This document shows positions 24,736-34,080 of a DNA stretch of 35,518 bases, piece after piece (within the stretch, counting starts at the first letter, position 1; every line of letters begins with the position of its first letter). Position numbers and translations under genes: made by a program. The DNA is taken from the NCBI RefSeq assembly GCF_008831285.2, contig NW_022204853.1:1-35518 (forward strand). Direction: 5' to 3'. A model generated the notes under the pieces. That model did no database searches. It had not been told where the DNA came from and saw nothing but the letters and a program-made list of their open reading frames with translations. Source of the DNA: Nymphaea colorata (taxonomy: Eukaryota; Streptophyta; Magnoliopsida; Nymphaeales; Nymphaeaceae).

Positions 24736-25046
24736 TCATTAGCACATGCACCATCCCGCCTTCATGCACATCAGCTTGGTGCATTCTCCGTTCTCGTCCA
24801 GAGTCTTCGGCTTCACCACCTCCACCTCCTCTTTACCCTCCTCCTCTCGAGCCTCCTCCACCTCCTTCACCTCCTCCTGGACTGTTCCTCGTTTTGAAGT
24901 CGGCGATAGGTGCGGAAGACGTTTGCGCAGTAGGAGCAGTTGATGAATCCGCTTGTGTGGCCTCCCACGAAGAGGATCTATGGGCAGTTGCGATATTGCG
25001 AGAGTTCTTTTTCGGTGTAGGTCGGCTGGGAGTTGCCTGCTTCCAT
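24736..25046 (-). CDS. Small Cys/His protein with acidic-lysine linker (zf-CHCC-like?)
   Basis: About 100 residues, starting MEAGNSQPTYTEKELSQYRN. A compact C-x8-H-x6-C-x2-C pattern appears in CPEILFVGGHTSGFINCSYC, followed by ANVFRTYRRLQ. This resembles the metal site of NDUFS6-type CHCC zinc fingers but with a shorter loop, so I call it only zinc-binding-like. A Glu/Lys/Val repeat segment (EEVKEVEEAREEEGKEE) follows, then a Cys-rich end (CTKLMCMKAGWCMC). It ends TAA-TGA, i.e. Glu then stop at 24736. One base is missing near 24,885. The stop is 37 nt from the convergent purB stop. Function is not known. Confidence 0.6.
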
Positions 25047-25107
25047 AACAAATGAGATATCAAATAACAAGCTACTCTACTCTGTCAACTCCCACACATA
25101 ATTATAT

Positions 25108-25323
25108 ATGGAGGCGCATAAGCACAGCGGAAAAGAAAACGATTTCGATAGATTCTACAAGGAGCATCGGACCGACATGGAGGAAGTGAAGAAAAGACGA
25201 GAATTCGATACGCTGATGCGGGACGGACAGGCCTCATCGGTGATCAACTGGAAAAAAGTAGTATATGGATCGTTCGGAGTGGCCTTCCTAATAAAGGGGA
25301 TTGCGATTTTATACAGATAATGA
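25108..25323 (+). CDS. Small single-pass membrane protein, unknown function
   Basis: 71 residues, unbroken. The N-terminal two thirds are highly charged (DFDRFYKEHRTDMEEVKKRR). A single hydrophobic segment follows near the end (VVYGSFGVAFLIKGIAILY). The last codons are TAA (Glu) and TGA. Its start is 61 nt from the divergent start of the small Cys/His gene, so the two share a promoter region. It looks tail-anchored: charged cytosolic part, C-terminal helix, almost no lumenal tail. I do not recognise a family. Confidence 0.7.
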
Positions 25324-25332
25324 TACTTTACA

Positions 25333-25979
25333 TCATGTATTCATCGTTAGTTCCTGCTATATTTGACGAGTGGCTGCGGTCTTCTTACTCTCCAGGTACC
25401 GCTTGTACGCTCTTTCTATGGAATCCATAATCAAAATGGTAAAAGCTATCTGCGTGGTCAAGTTGAGCAAGACTATGTCCTTGTTTGGACTGTCCTTTTC
25501 AGTTTCGATGAAGATGACGTCTTCACGCCGAGTCCGATGATGTTGGCGCTGAGAATGAGCTAGTATACGACAAACTAGATCTTGGAGGTGTATCGCCAGT
25601 TGCACAACAGAATGAGGACTGCAGTTTGGAGGAAAAGGATAGTGAGAAGGAAAACGATCTATGAATTGAACCAGTTGAGAGCGTGCGATAGACTGAAGCT
25701 GAAAATTATGATCAGCGATGCCACTATCCACAGAAGGAATGAACGCAGATTGATGAGGATACTTCCTTCAGTATCAGCTGAGGAATAGAGATGAGTTTTA
25801 ACACAAAGGAAGCGGCATAGAAAAGAGCAGAGACGATAAGCTCAGGCAGGTAATTCTAGTTCTTTAGTATTGGGGCAGCTCGACAACTCCAAGGATGATT
25901 TTCCCGAAAGAAAGCTGAGGATTTGCATGAGGAGCAACTTGTTCTGCCGCATCCACTTCAGCACGAAGCTCGCTTTCAT
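25333..25979 (-). CDS. Multi-pass membrane protein, unknown function
   Basis: About 210 residues, starting MKASFVLKWMRQNKLLLM at 25979 and ending at TGA 25333. Hydrophobic segments: LPELIVSALFYAASFVLKL; FLLWIVASLIIIFSFSL; IVFLLTILFLQTAVLILLC; and FVVYELILSANIIGLGV. An acidic loop (ETEKDSPNKD) and a last helix (IVLLNLTTQIAFTILIMD) follow before a basic tail. Three frame breaks (about 25,870, 25,760 and 25,515) must be bridged, so the exact topology is unsure. Four to five membrane spans seem likely. The stop codon is only 9 nt from the stop of the convergent small membrane protein. No family recognised. Confidence 0.6.
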
Positions 25980-26031
25980 CCGCGTGGGGTATTTATTAAC
26001 ACTCGAATAATTATCAAAAAGTAATAATCAA

Positions 26032-28162
26032 TCAATCTTGACCGCCTCCCTCCTGCTGATGATCGTGATGTTCTTGGTGTAGCTGCCCAGGTAGACCTGA
26101 GTGAGATGGCCCTCAACGCATCCCACTAGCTTTTGGTCAGTGCGGTCGATCATCTTCCCCTACTCGTTGTACACGCTTCCTTCAGAATCGACTATGTAGC
26201 CATTTACTCCGAGATCCGCAAAGGAATTGGGCTAGAAACTGGCAGTGGGGATGCCGCAGTAGCTGATCCTGACCATCTTTTAGAGCTTGAACTCTCGGGA
26301 GATGAAGTGGGCGAAACCGTCATAGGAAATGACAATTGCAAGGTATTTGTGGCTCTCCTTCTCGATGCTTTCGTTGAGCTTGCACTTGTCGATGATCTGG
26401 AAGCCGACCAGCATCTCGTGGTACTTATAGACGGCATTCTTCCTGTGAATGACTTATTGGTAGCTCTTGACTGTTTCTCCCTCCTTGGGGCTCCACCACT
26501 GCCCAGTGCTCAAGTTCAACTCCCGCTTGAAAACCCCATTAGATCCTGAAGTGTAGATGCATCCCTAGTAGAAAGCGATTTGGGTGATGGCTTCCTGGCC
26601 AAAGGCACAAGTAAATTGAGTTGCGATGTTCTCACCGTTGATGTAGGTGATTTGACCTTTGTAGTGGCCAACAACGAAGGAAGGATCCTTGCGATCATCG
26701 AGATAGTAGAGGTCAAAGGCAGAAATCCCCATCTTGACATCAACGACCTTGTGTTTGATGTTGATGAAGGGAAGCTCAATCTCATTCTTCTTTTTGAAGT
26801 TTTAGTTGTTCTCCACGATCAGCTTCTTGAATTCAGAGATCTCAATGGTGTACAGCTTGCCCTCAAGGTCGCGAAGAAGAGGTAGCGCTTGGCAGGGTCG
26901 GTCTTGATGCAGGTGATGACCATGGTGTTATCATTTTTCAATTTTATTATTTTCTCGTTAGCGAGCAGCATGATGCCCAGCTTGCCGTCAGACCCAATGA
27001 ACAAGCAGCTCTCGCAGACCGCCAAGCTGCGGATGACTTCGTTGTAAGAGATCACTTTCTTCTTGTTGATCTCATCGCAAACGATAGCAGTCTTGAGGTT
27101 CGCCTTGGGAGAGGTATTGCTTTCGAGCTTGATGACTTCGTTGTTGTCAACATCGTACTCTTTCCTGCGAGTCTTGGTGATGTCAGCTGCCTTTTCCTTG
27201 CTCTTCGATAATTTCTTCTCGGCCTTCGACATGCTGAGCCTTTGCTTCGAAGAGGCGCCATTGACGGTCGAGATGGAGAGGAAGTTGTTCTTGCTGATCT
27301 CGGACTCGTTTTAGAAGATGAGCTCCTTCCGAGTCGCATAGCTCTCGATGTAGATGAAATCCGGCCTTTCGATTTCGGCCTCCTTCAGCATCAGAGTCAC
27401 AAGGCCACAGTACTAAGTCCCATACCTAGCAGCGCACTGGACCAGTTTCTTAGTATCGACTGGAGAATTGGTCTCCAGCGTCATCAGCTCGTACAGTGTC
27501 TTTCCGAAGGAATAGACATCGTCTTTGAAGTTGTGGCCGGGCACGATCACCTTGTTGTCTTTGAATTTGACTAGCAACTTGGGGGAAACGTATTCCATGG
27601 TGCCAGCGATGTTCTGGTGCTGTAGGCGTTGAGCTTGATGGCGAACCCGAAGTCTCCCACCTTGTACTCGGTCTTGCCGAAGACGTTCTTGACCAAGAGG
27701 ATGTTGTCGGGCTTGATGTCGCGGTGCATGTAGCCCTTGCGCTGCATCTTGGCGAAGAAGGGGATCATGGCGCCAGGAATTCCTTGAGTTCGCTTTTGGT
27801 GAAGTACTCTTTGACCTTGCGCCGAAGCTTGATGTTCTCGGCTAGGTTGGAGAAGCAGAGATCCATGATCATCCCTAATTCATACTTGCCTGTCTTCTTA
27901 TTCTCGCGAGTGTAGTAGTAGAAGATCTGTGTAGCTGGATGGCTTACCTTGACGATCTTGTCGTCGTCGATGCACTTGTTGGTCTCGATTTCGTTGAAGG
28001 CCTGGCTGAGTTCGTCGATGGAGGAGTGCTCGATGCACTTGTGGGCGTAGGAACGGTGGTCGATGGTGTGCTGGACTGAGTCACCACTGCGTAGTTGCCC
28101 TTTCCTAGGCGCTTCTCGAACCGGAAGTCCCTCTCGAAGGTGGCGTAGGTTATGCCGCTCAT
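26032..28162 (-). CDS. Protein kinase with C-terminal beta-propeller-like region
   Basis: About 700 residues. The N-terminal kinase domain has RLGKGNYAVV (Gly loop), YAHKCIE (ATP-binding Lys), YMHRDIKPDNILLV (catalytic loop), VGDFGFAIKL (DFG) and AGTMEYVSPKLL, followed by DDVYSFGKTLYELMTLE. The site that is normally the Glu of APE reads SPK here, which is odd, but the catalytic Lys, HRD and DFG are intact, so activity is likely. A basic linker (KAEKKLSKSKEKAADITKTR) leads to about 400 residues of repeated beta-like segments (SLAVCESCLFIGSDGKLGIM, MVITCIKTDPAKRYLFFATL) that resemble WD40 blades. Ends AVKID-TGA at 26032. Frame breaks lie near 28,075, 27,612 and in 26,400-26,560; a possible 21-nt in-frame intron lies near 27,930. 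Kinase family not assigned. Confidence 0.85.
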
Positions 28163-28448
28163 TTGCTTATAATTACTATGGCAATTACTAAAATTAGCAG
28201 CATTTTAAAGTGCAATTCGCTACAACCTAACGCCCAAACTGGAATAATCGACCAAAATAAAAAATAGGGTGACCATCATCCCTGATTGCATGGAGACAAA
28301 TTGATGGGAAATTGCTTGAATAATGAGGAAAATACTTAAAATCACCATGCATCCATGGTTGATGAATATTGCATAGGATTATCAATCAATTGTTCAAAGC
28401 ACATATATTGGTTTATAGCCTTTGTTGCCAGGCATTATAAACTCCATC
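28163..28448. promoter_or_regulatory. Divergent promoter region, AT-rich
   Basis: 286 nt between the divergent kinase and coiled-coil genes. AT-rich with short TAAAAT/AAATT runs. It should carry both promoters. No repeat or RNA gene is seen. Confidence 0.5.
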
Positions 28449-29999
28449 ATGGACACTACACTCTAAGTGGTGGATCTGGACGAGGCCCTCCTAATAATCT
28501 CCCTCAAAAACGACGAAATCAACAACCTCAAGTCCTCCGCCAGGGCGCTGGAAAAAAGAACAGCATCAAACTCACCGACCTGCAGTTTAAGCTGGACCAG
28601 GAGAAGGCTAGATCGGCGGAAATTGAAAGGAAACTTGCCAAAGCTGAAGAAACCGCAAATAAAGCAAGGTAGACGTGGGATGAGCAAGCGAAGAAAGCTC
28701 AGGAGGAAAGGCACCGTCTATCCGAAAGCATTAACGAACTGCAAGCGGAAATGAGGAAAAAGGAAAGGGAATTCAAAGCAACTATTTTCGAAAGCCAAAT
28801 ACATCTGTAAAGAGAAAAATAAGCCAGCAGCAAACTTAGCACAGAGGTATAGATGTGCATCGTCATTTCGATCCAAAAAAGATTCTCAACATCCTCAACA
28901 AAAGAAGCCTGGAGGAGATTCCTAGCTATATAGACCTGTATAAGTCGAGCCTGGAGAAAGCTGAAGAGCTGCAGCAGCTGAGTCTGTAGATGGAGAAGCT
29001 AAAATCATAAACCTACCTGAGTATTGAGTAGTCCTTCAAGAAGCTGAGCAGCTACGAAGCCGTGATGGAGAACCTAGATCTAAGAACAAGGAGCTGAGGA
29101 GAATATAAAGCAGAAGGAGAATGAGCTGGAACTGCATTCGTATAGATAAGCGAGAAAAAATTATTGTTGGAGGCGGTGAAGGAACAGGCTACTGAACGAG
29201 TAGAGTAACTAAGTGATCAACTTCACACCCTAAGAACATTTGTCGACAAATAGGATTAAGGATAGACAGAAGAAATATATACGCAGCATCAGCTTGACTA
29301 CCACCAATCAATCGAAGAGCTGGAAGCCATAATCGAGTAACATGAGAACAGATTCGCCTAAATGCAGTACGAATACGAGGAAAAAATAGTCCATCTCTAG
29401 TAGGAGAATGCAGTGCTCAAACAGGAACTGATTGATTGCACAACAATGTCCTCAGCTAAAAGGAAGACTTCCAGTCTGCTGTAGCCTCCATCAGAAGGTA
29501 AATCGCAGAGAAAGATGACCTTATCTGTCTTCTCAATGCCTCCATCAAGGAACAGGAAGATTTCTTCTAAGCCAAAAAGCAAGAGTTCGATCGCCACATC
29601 TTCGACCTCAATGAGCTGCTGAAGAAGAAAAAGAAAACGGAGGAAGAAAACAAGGAAAACGGAGCCATGCTGAAGGCCCAAATAGAGACCCTCATCGAAT
29701 AGATCTCCTTTCTCAAGAACCGCCTCTATAACAACAACCAGGGAGAACAATCCCAATCAGTCAACAACTAGGCTCTCTATATACAGTAGATAGACTAATA
29801 CCCCCAACGCCGAGTCCTGCGCAGAGCTAGGAGCGGTGTTGACTCATCGAAGAGCATAGATGAGCCTCGTAATCTGTTTGCAGATCTCAAGGGCAACGAC
29901 GGATCAGTGGAGGATAACTCAGCAAGATGGACATAGGCAATTACTAGCTGGAACCCAACTGGAGCTAACTGTACTACAACTCCTCAAAAAGCACAATGA
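28449..29999 (+). CDS. Long coiled-coil protein
   Basis: Starts MDTTLEVVDLDEALLIISLK and reads as almost continuous heptad-like coiled coil once UAR = Glu: TDLQFKLDQEKARSAEIERK, EESFKKLSSYEAVMENLD, IEELEAIIEEHENRFAEMQ, YEEKIVHLEEENAVLKQEL, DLICLLNASIKEQEDFFEAK and LKAQIETLIEEISFLKNRL. The non-coil tail is Asn/Ser-rich, ending near TGA 29999. About 510 residues. The density of UAR codons at Glu positions of the coil is itself good support for the code. Frame breaks occur near 28,560, 28,915, 29,085, 29,160 and 29,450. The segment 29,190-29,552 has an inverted decayed copy at the left telomere. Likely structural (cytoskeletal or basal-body); no specific family recognised. Confidence 0.75.
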
Positions 30000-30754
30000 T
30001 TTTGCTCGGAAAGTGCAGGGGAGTTGGAAGCTATGGCCAGGAGGAAGCCACATTGATGATGAAATTAGTCATATTCTTTTATATTTACACAACCAAAATG
30101 GAGAAAAACTAAGACGAAGGTCTTCCCCCAATGAATCCTCACGATTACGCAGCCATGTCACATCAGCTCTAGCAAAACAAGGAAGAACTCATCCGCATAC
30201 TCTAGCAGAATCCCAAGGTGGGAGCTTACCAAGGCGAGACCCATGATGATTGGGACAACTTCTACACCTTCTACATCAACTTCCTCAAGAGCGAAATAGG
30301 CCCCAGGGGAGAATGCGCCAAGCTCATCAGGGGAGAGCTCTGAAGATATAAAATGAAGTCAACCAAGTCCTCCTTCCTTTTGGGCAAACCGCAAGGACCA
30401 TATCCGCGATATCTATATGAAGCATAAGTTCTTCGTCCCATGTGATGAATATCCTCAATTGCTGAAGATATAGGAGGCCAATAGTAAGTTTATATCCAAT
30501 CTCGAACGTCTAAAGGATTAGAATAGTCCCATGCGGAAGCAAATCACCGAGGGATTGGTGGCCAAGCACGGCAAGGAGTACAACTTCGAAGAAGAGTTTA
30601 GGAAACTGCAGCAAAACTATGAGCAGAAGATAGAGTAGGCAGAAAAAGAGATAAAAAGATGAGAGAAGTGCTGAAAACACGGAAAAATATCATTAATACA
30701 TGAGAGTGAAGCAACTCTTAGAGCCTTACTTCAAGCTGTGGCTGGAAGCTGACT
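29190..30754 (+). repeat. Right-arm source copy of the inverted subtelomeric duplication
   Basis: 29,190-29,552 and 30,418-30,754 recur, reverse-complemented and adjacent, at about 161-840. The 865 nt between them (29,553-30,417) are absent from the left copy. The right copy keeps readable genes, so it is taken as the parental one. It lies about 5 kb from the right telomere. Outer limits are approximate. Confidence 0.85.
30131..30662 (+). CDS. Helical protein of unknown function
   Basis: About 175 residues from MNPHDYAAMSHQLEQNKEEL to KIEEAEKEIKR-TGA (30662). Predicted mostly helical and charged, with a Trp/Tyr-rich patch (DDWDNFYTFYINFLKSEIG). The second half (ERLKDENSPMRKQITEG, FEEEFRKLQQNYEQ) is the part duplicated at the left telomere. 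There is a frame break near 30,345. The start could be further upstream: frames are open back to about 29,930, with an ATG near 29,996, so the true N-terminus is uncertain. No family recognised. Confidence 0.6.
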
Positions 30755-31552
30755 CCGGGATGGGCAAATAAAACCTAAAGACAGGCCAAGCCTTCTAATA
30801 GAAAGTGAATGCGGAAATGCTACCTTACCTAATAGCAAGGGAAAAAGTGACAAAACATGGCAATACAGTGGCAAGAAGTTTTAAATCTTCACCAATGCCA
30901 GTGGATCCTAAAAACTTGGGAGAAATCGATATTGCCTTCGGCTACAAGGACGAGACCCTCGACAGATACTTCATCTTCACACTCATCTAGTGTAAGTCTC
31001 GTCTTTTTGATCTGAGATAGGCATACAAGCAGGTAAGCCTAGACGACCAGGAACCTCTCAACAAGGGACCCACCATGCAGGAACTCAAGGAAATGAAGAG
31101 AATGAAGCAACTCGCCAGCAAAAAATCCAAAAAATAGAAAAATACACCTCCGAATAATGACCCCTCCAATCCACTGAGGAAAAGAAGGAATAGAAGAAAG
31201 AGGAAATCTTTAATAGAAGAAGTAGGAGTAGGCTAATAAGAAACCTAATGAAGTTGTCTTCGGGAAGAAGTTCCTATCGACCAAGTACGGCCCTGCTGAG
31301 CTGGTCCAAGACCACCACTTTTACATCGTGACCACGCTGCCTCAAAACGACTTCGTTTTGCCCATCGAGTCCAAGATGAAGGAGGCCATTGAAAAGTACT
31401 CCAAAAACAAGTTCATCTAGGACCTGTAGAGTGAAGCCCTTTACCAATCAGTCCGGCAGGTCTTCTCGGCAGTGACTTCCCCGCTCGACTGGATCAAGAG
31501 CTACGAGAAGAAATTTATCGGGAAATAATCGAATATTTTGGTGCTTCGGTGA
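30700..31552 (+). CDS. PD-(D/E)XK nuclease-like protein
   Basis: Starts MRVKQLLEPYFKLWLEADSG. The N-terminal 110 residues look like a restriction-endonuclease fold: a helix with Glu (AFEEKVNAEMLPYL), then EIDIAFGYK (Asp codon 30928-30930), about 20 residues, and YFIFTLIECKSR. The last gives the D...ExK catalytic pattern, and the Glu of ExK is itself encoded by TAG (30988-30990). A basic, low-complexity linker follows (KEMKRMKQLASKKSKKEK). A second conserved-looking part runs from KYGPAELVQDHHFYIVTTLP to SPLDWIKSYEKKFIGKE, ending at TGA 31552. There is one frame break near 31,235. A role in DNA cleavage or repair is inferred from the motif only. Its first codons are duplicated at the left telomere. 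Confidence 0.6.
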
Positions 31553-31670
31553 TGATATTCATGCGTTTCTGGCTGTTTATGTTGGGAGTATCCGACGGGC
31601 GAGGCTAGTGGGCCATTTTCGGGGGTATTGGATAGGTGTGGTTGGATAATCGGAGTACTATTAAATTGCG

Positions 31671-32322
31671 ATGTCAGTGAGTCAAACCGTCAAGCACGAG
31701 TCCCCAGTCTTCAGCTTCAGGCAGCAGAACCCCGACTGCTACTACATTGGAGTCACCCACTCCTTTCCCCCGGATAACCCCGCCCCAGAGCAACTCCTTC
31801 CCAACCCAACCACCGCCCTCCCGACCTTCAACCACGACCACCACCACTTCACGCCCTCATTCATCCTCACCACCGACAAGGTATCTCCACAAGCACAAAG
31901 GACTACTACAGGCTTAACCTCCACTTCGAGAGGCAGAAGTTCGACGAGAAGATGCAACAGGCCGAAGCCGAGCTCTCCAACTCCGTATCGATATTTCTAT
32001 ATAGGTTATGATGGTAGTCAATCCCGCCCCTCGCTTCTGCCAGATCTGCCGCCAACCCTACGAGCACTACTCCGAGCATATCCTGGAGAAGAGCCATGGC
32101 CGTGCGTTGGCGCAGACGCAGGGCAACCGGTGGATCCTGGAGGTGTGTTCCTTGCTCTCTCGCAAGGAGAAGCAGATCAAGAAGGAGTGCAAGGGTAGGG
32201 CAAGCAAGACCCAGCCGAGGGGGATGACGCGAGTGAAAAAGAAAGAAAACGGATGCTGCAACAACAATGCAGTCCTTTCCACGAATAGCAAGCACACGAG
32301 TGGAGAAGAGCTGCACTAGTGA
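31671..32322 (+). CDS. DBF4-type zinc-finger protein
   Basis: Starts MSVSQTVKHESPVFSFRQQN. After a proline-rich stretch it carries FCQICRQPYEHYSEHILEKS followed by HGRAL, i.e. C-x2-C and two His in the arrangement of the DBF4 motif-C finger. DBF4 activates Cdc7 kinase at replication origins. Here the protein is small (about 215-240 residues) and only the finger is recognisable, so the role is tentative. Two 20-nt introns (31881-31900, 31985-32004) join DKDYYRLNLHFERQKF and SNSVMMVVNPAPRF exactly. A third candidate (32195-32214) would change the tail to EGDDASEKERKRMLQQQ, which reads more naturally but then finds no nearby TGA. Unspliced, the frame stops at 32322. Confidence 0.75.
31881..31900 (+). 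other. 20-nt intron (DBF4-type gene)
   Basis: gtatctccacaagcacaaag, GT..AG. Splicing joins ILTTDK to DYYRLNLHFERQ. Confidence 0.85.
31985..32004 (+). other. 20-nt intron (DBF4-type gene)
   Basis: gtatcgatatttctatatag, GT..AG. Unspliced, the frame meets TGA within three codons. Splicing joins ELSNS to VMMVVNPAPRFCQIC. Confidence 0.9.
32195..32214 (+). other. Candidate 20-nt intron (DBF4-type gene tail)
   Basis: gtagggcaagcaagacccag, GT..AG and the right length. It gives a charged, natural-looking tail but no stop before the next gene unless another frame break exists, so it remains a candidate. Confidence 0.5.
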
Positions 32323-32388
32323 CGAATGATATATTTGAGTCAACTTCCTGCCCATTTGTGGAACTTAATACTTTCATTTAATTTAAGC

Positions 32389-33054
32389 ATGATCAAGAAC
32401 AAGTACATCCTCTCGCAGGAGGGCTGCTGCAAACCGGCAAGCAACTTCACCATTCACGAATCAACCGAAAACGATAATCACAATTAGCAGCAGTCCGGCT
32501 TCTCGGAGCTCAACTTCGCCCCCCAGGATAATGTTGGCGCATTCACCTCGGAGGAATCCTCGCCCTTTTGCTGCTCCTGCAAAGGCATCACCAGACTCAG
32601 CCTGCAATTGTACGGACAACAACTTTCCCTCGCTGTCACCTCGACCAATTGCCTCCTCAATACATGCGCTGGCTAACTGGTAGTCCATTCCCACAGCAAG
32701 GTCATTCTCGGCAAGATCAAGAAGACCTGCTCCGCCTACTGCTCCTCGAGCGTACTGCTCATATAGGACTAATCGAAATCGGACATCTTCAGCGTGGAGA
32801 TGCGATGCTGCCAGATGGCCAACTGGCTGCCCCGCGTCTTCAACTGTTTCGGGAACACGCACTATGAAGTCTACAATAAAAAACGGGAAAGAGTAGCCAC
32901 TATCAGCAATATGCACCGAGATTGCAAGACCTCCTGCTTTACGCTGCAAGACGATTTCCATCTCACTTTCCTCTCAGTGTAAAAGTAAAAGGAGAAGATC
33001 CTCCTCCTGAATGCGGTTGTTTATCTCAACCTCATGCGGCACGAGTGGTTTTGA
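32389..33054 (+). CDS. Phospholipid scramblase-family protein
   Basis: One unbroken frame of 221 residues under UAR = Glu. Scramblases move phospholipids between leaflets and have a tubby-like barrel. Seen: Cys-rich CCSCKGITRLSLQLYGQQ, VVHSHSKVILGKIKKTC, VEMRCCQMANWLPRVFNC, HYEVYNKKRERVATISNMHR, and CFTLQDDFHLTFL. The C-terminal hydrophobic helix is KILLLNAVVYLNLMRHEWF. Order and spacing match the scramblase barrel (F.V.d..g..vg.I, then F...FP.dl....k....). The clustered cysteines fit palmitoylation and metal binding known in the family. The family's EF-hand-like calcium site is not obvious here. The start ATG lies 66 nt after the previous stop. Confidence 0.8.
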
Positions 33055-33106
33055 CCCCTCTCCCCTTGATGATACTCTGTCATTATTTTTACTTAATTAG
33101 CATAAA

Positions 33107-33686
33107 TGCAGCAATAGGTCGCCCTCTCTCGCAAAATGTTCTCCCACTCTAACAAAGTCATATGGACCTCCGCCGCAGCCGTCCCACCACCCGCCCAAGC
33201 TCTGGGCATTAGGGGAAAAATCGAGATCTCCCTGCAATAAAAATTTAAAGGCAGCCTCGCCCGGCTCCACCAGGAGCAAAAATACGAACGCTTCATCGAT
33301 AACCTGCTATGCAGCACGCCCAAGAGGAAAAGATACCCGTACTCACCAAGAGCTTCACCAAAAAACACCAGTACAGGAGCTACAGGATCGTCAAGACCGA
33401 ACAGATCGAAAATAACCCCGAAAAAGGCATGCTGAAGGCAAGGCTGGCAAGAGAGCCGAGCGAAGATAGGAGGAGTCACTCTGAAGAAAATTAACGGAGG
33501 GGAGCGAATACGATAAGCAAAAATAAAAAAAGACGTTGGAACTCCCCTCATCTTCAAATTCAAAAAGAACGGTGCGGCTGGGATGAAAAGCAGCGGACGT
33601 AGCAAAGCGAAGAATCTTCGAGGGAGTCAAGACTGAAGGAGCTGAAGTCGCAAATGATCCTCAAGTACATCCGCGCTCCCCAGTGA
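33107..33686 (+). CDS. Basic, charged protein of unknown function
   Basis: About 190 residues from MQQEVALSRKMFSHSNKVIW to ILKYIRAPQ-TGA. Two frames join near 33,308: FKGSLARLHQEQKYERFIDN before, and SFTKKHQYRSYRIVKTEQIE then LKARLAREPSEDRRSHS after. The tail is rich in Arg, Lys, Ser and Glu. No transmembrane segment or known domain. It looks like a nuclear or RNA-associated protein by composition only. Confidence 0.55.
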
Positions 33687-34080
33687 TCCCCATTTTCATC
33701 CTATCATCCTCATCTTCATTCATCCACCCGTCCATCATATATCCCCTATCCCTTCATTTGCTTCCACTTCAACAAACATCCTATCCATGCCATCCATGCC
33801 ACACCCCTTTTCCCTCGCATCCCTCACCAAAACAGCTTACTTCCTCCCTAGTGAGGCTTCTGTTATGCATTTGATTGAAAGGTCAGTCGTGTTATTTGTC
33901 TACATTTCTCAGACGAACGAGACTAGTATCATCACTCTTTCAACTTTATATTATACCCTCCCACACACATACCCCCATTTAATTCAAATCTCCCTCCAAA
34001 ACTCCCATCCACAACTGGCCCTCCTCCCTCCCAACGCATTTTATCATCAGTTAAGACTTACCTGCCTGTTATTATAAGCT
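33687..34080. other. Pyrimidine-rich intergenic region
   Basis: 394 nt, strongly C/T-biased on the plus strand, with repeated short ATCC/TCATCC words (about 33,690-33,830) and ACACAC/ACCCCC runs near 33,962-33,980. No frame shows coding character under the UAR = Glu code. It is the promoter region of the downstream hydrolase by position. Confidence 0.5.

Noticed and set aside
31742-31957. Minus-strand open frames across 31.7-32.4 kb
   Set aside because: They are antisense shadows of the DBF4-type gene, whose plus-strand reading with two 20-nt introns explains the region.
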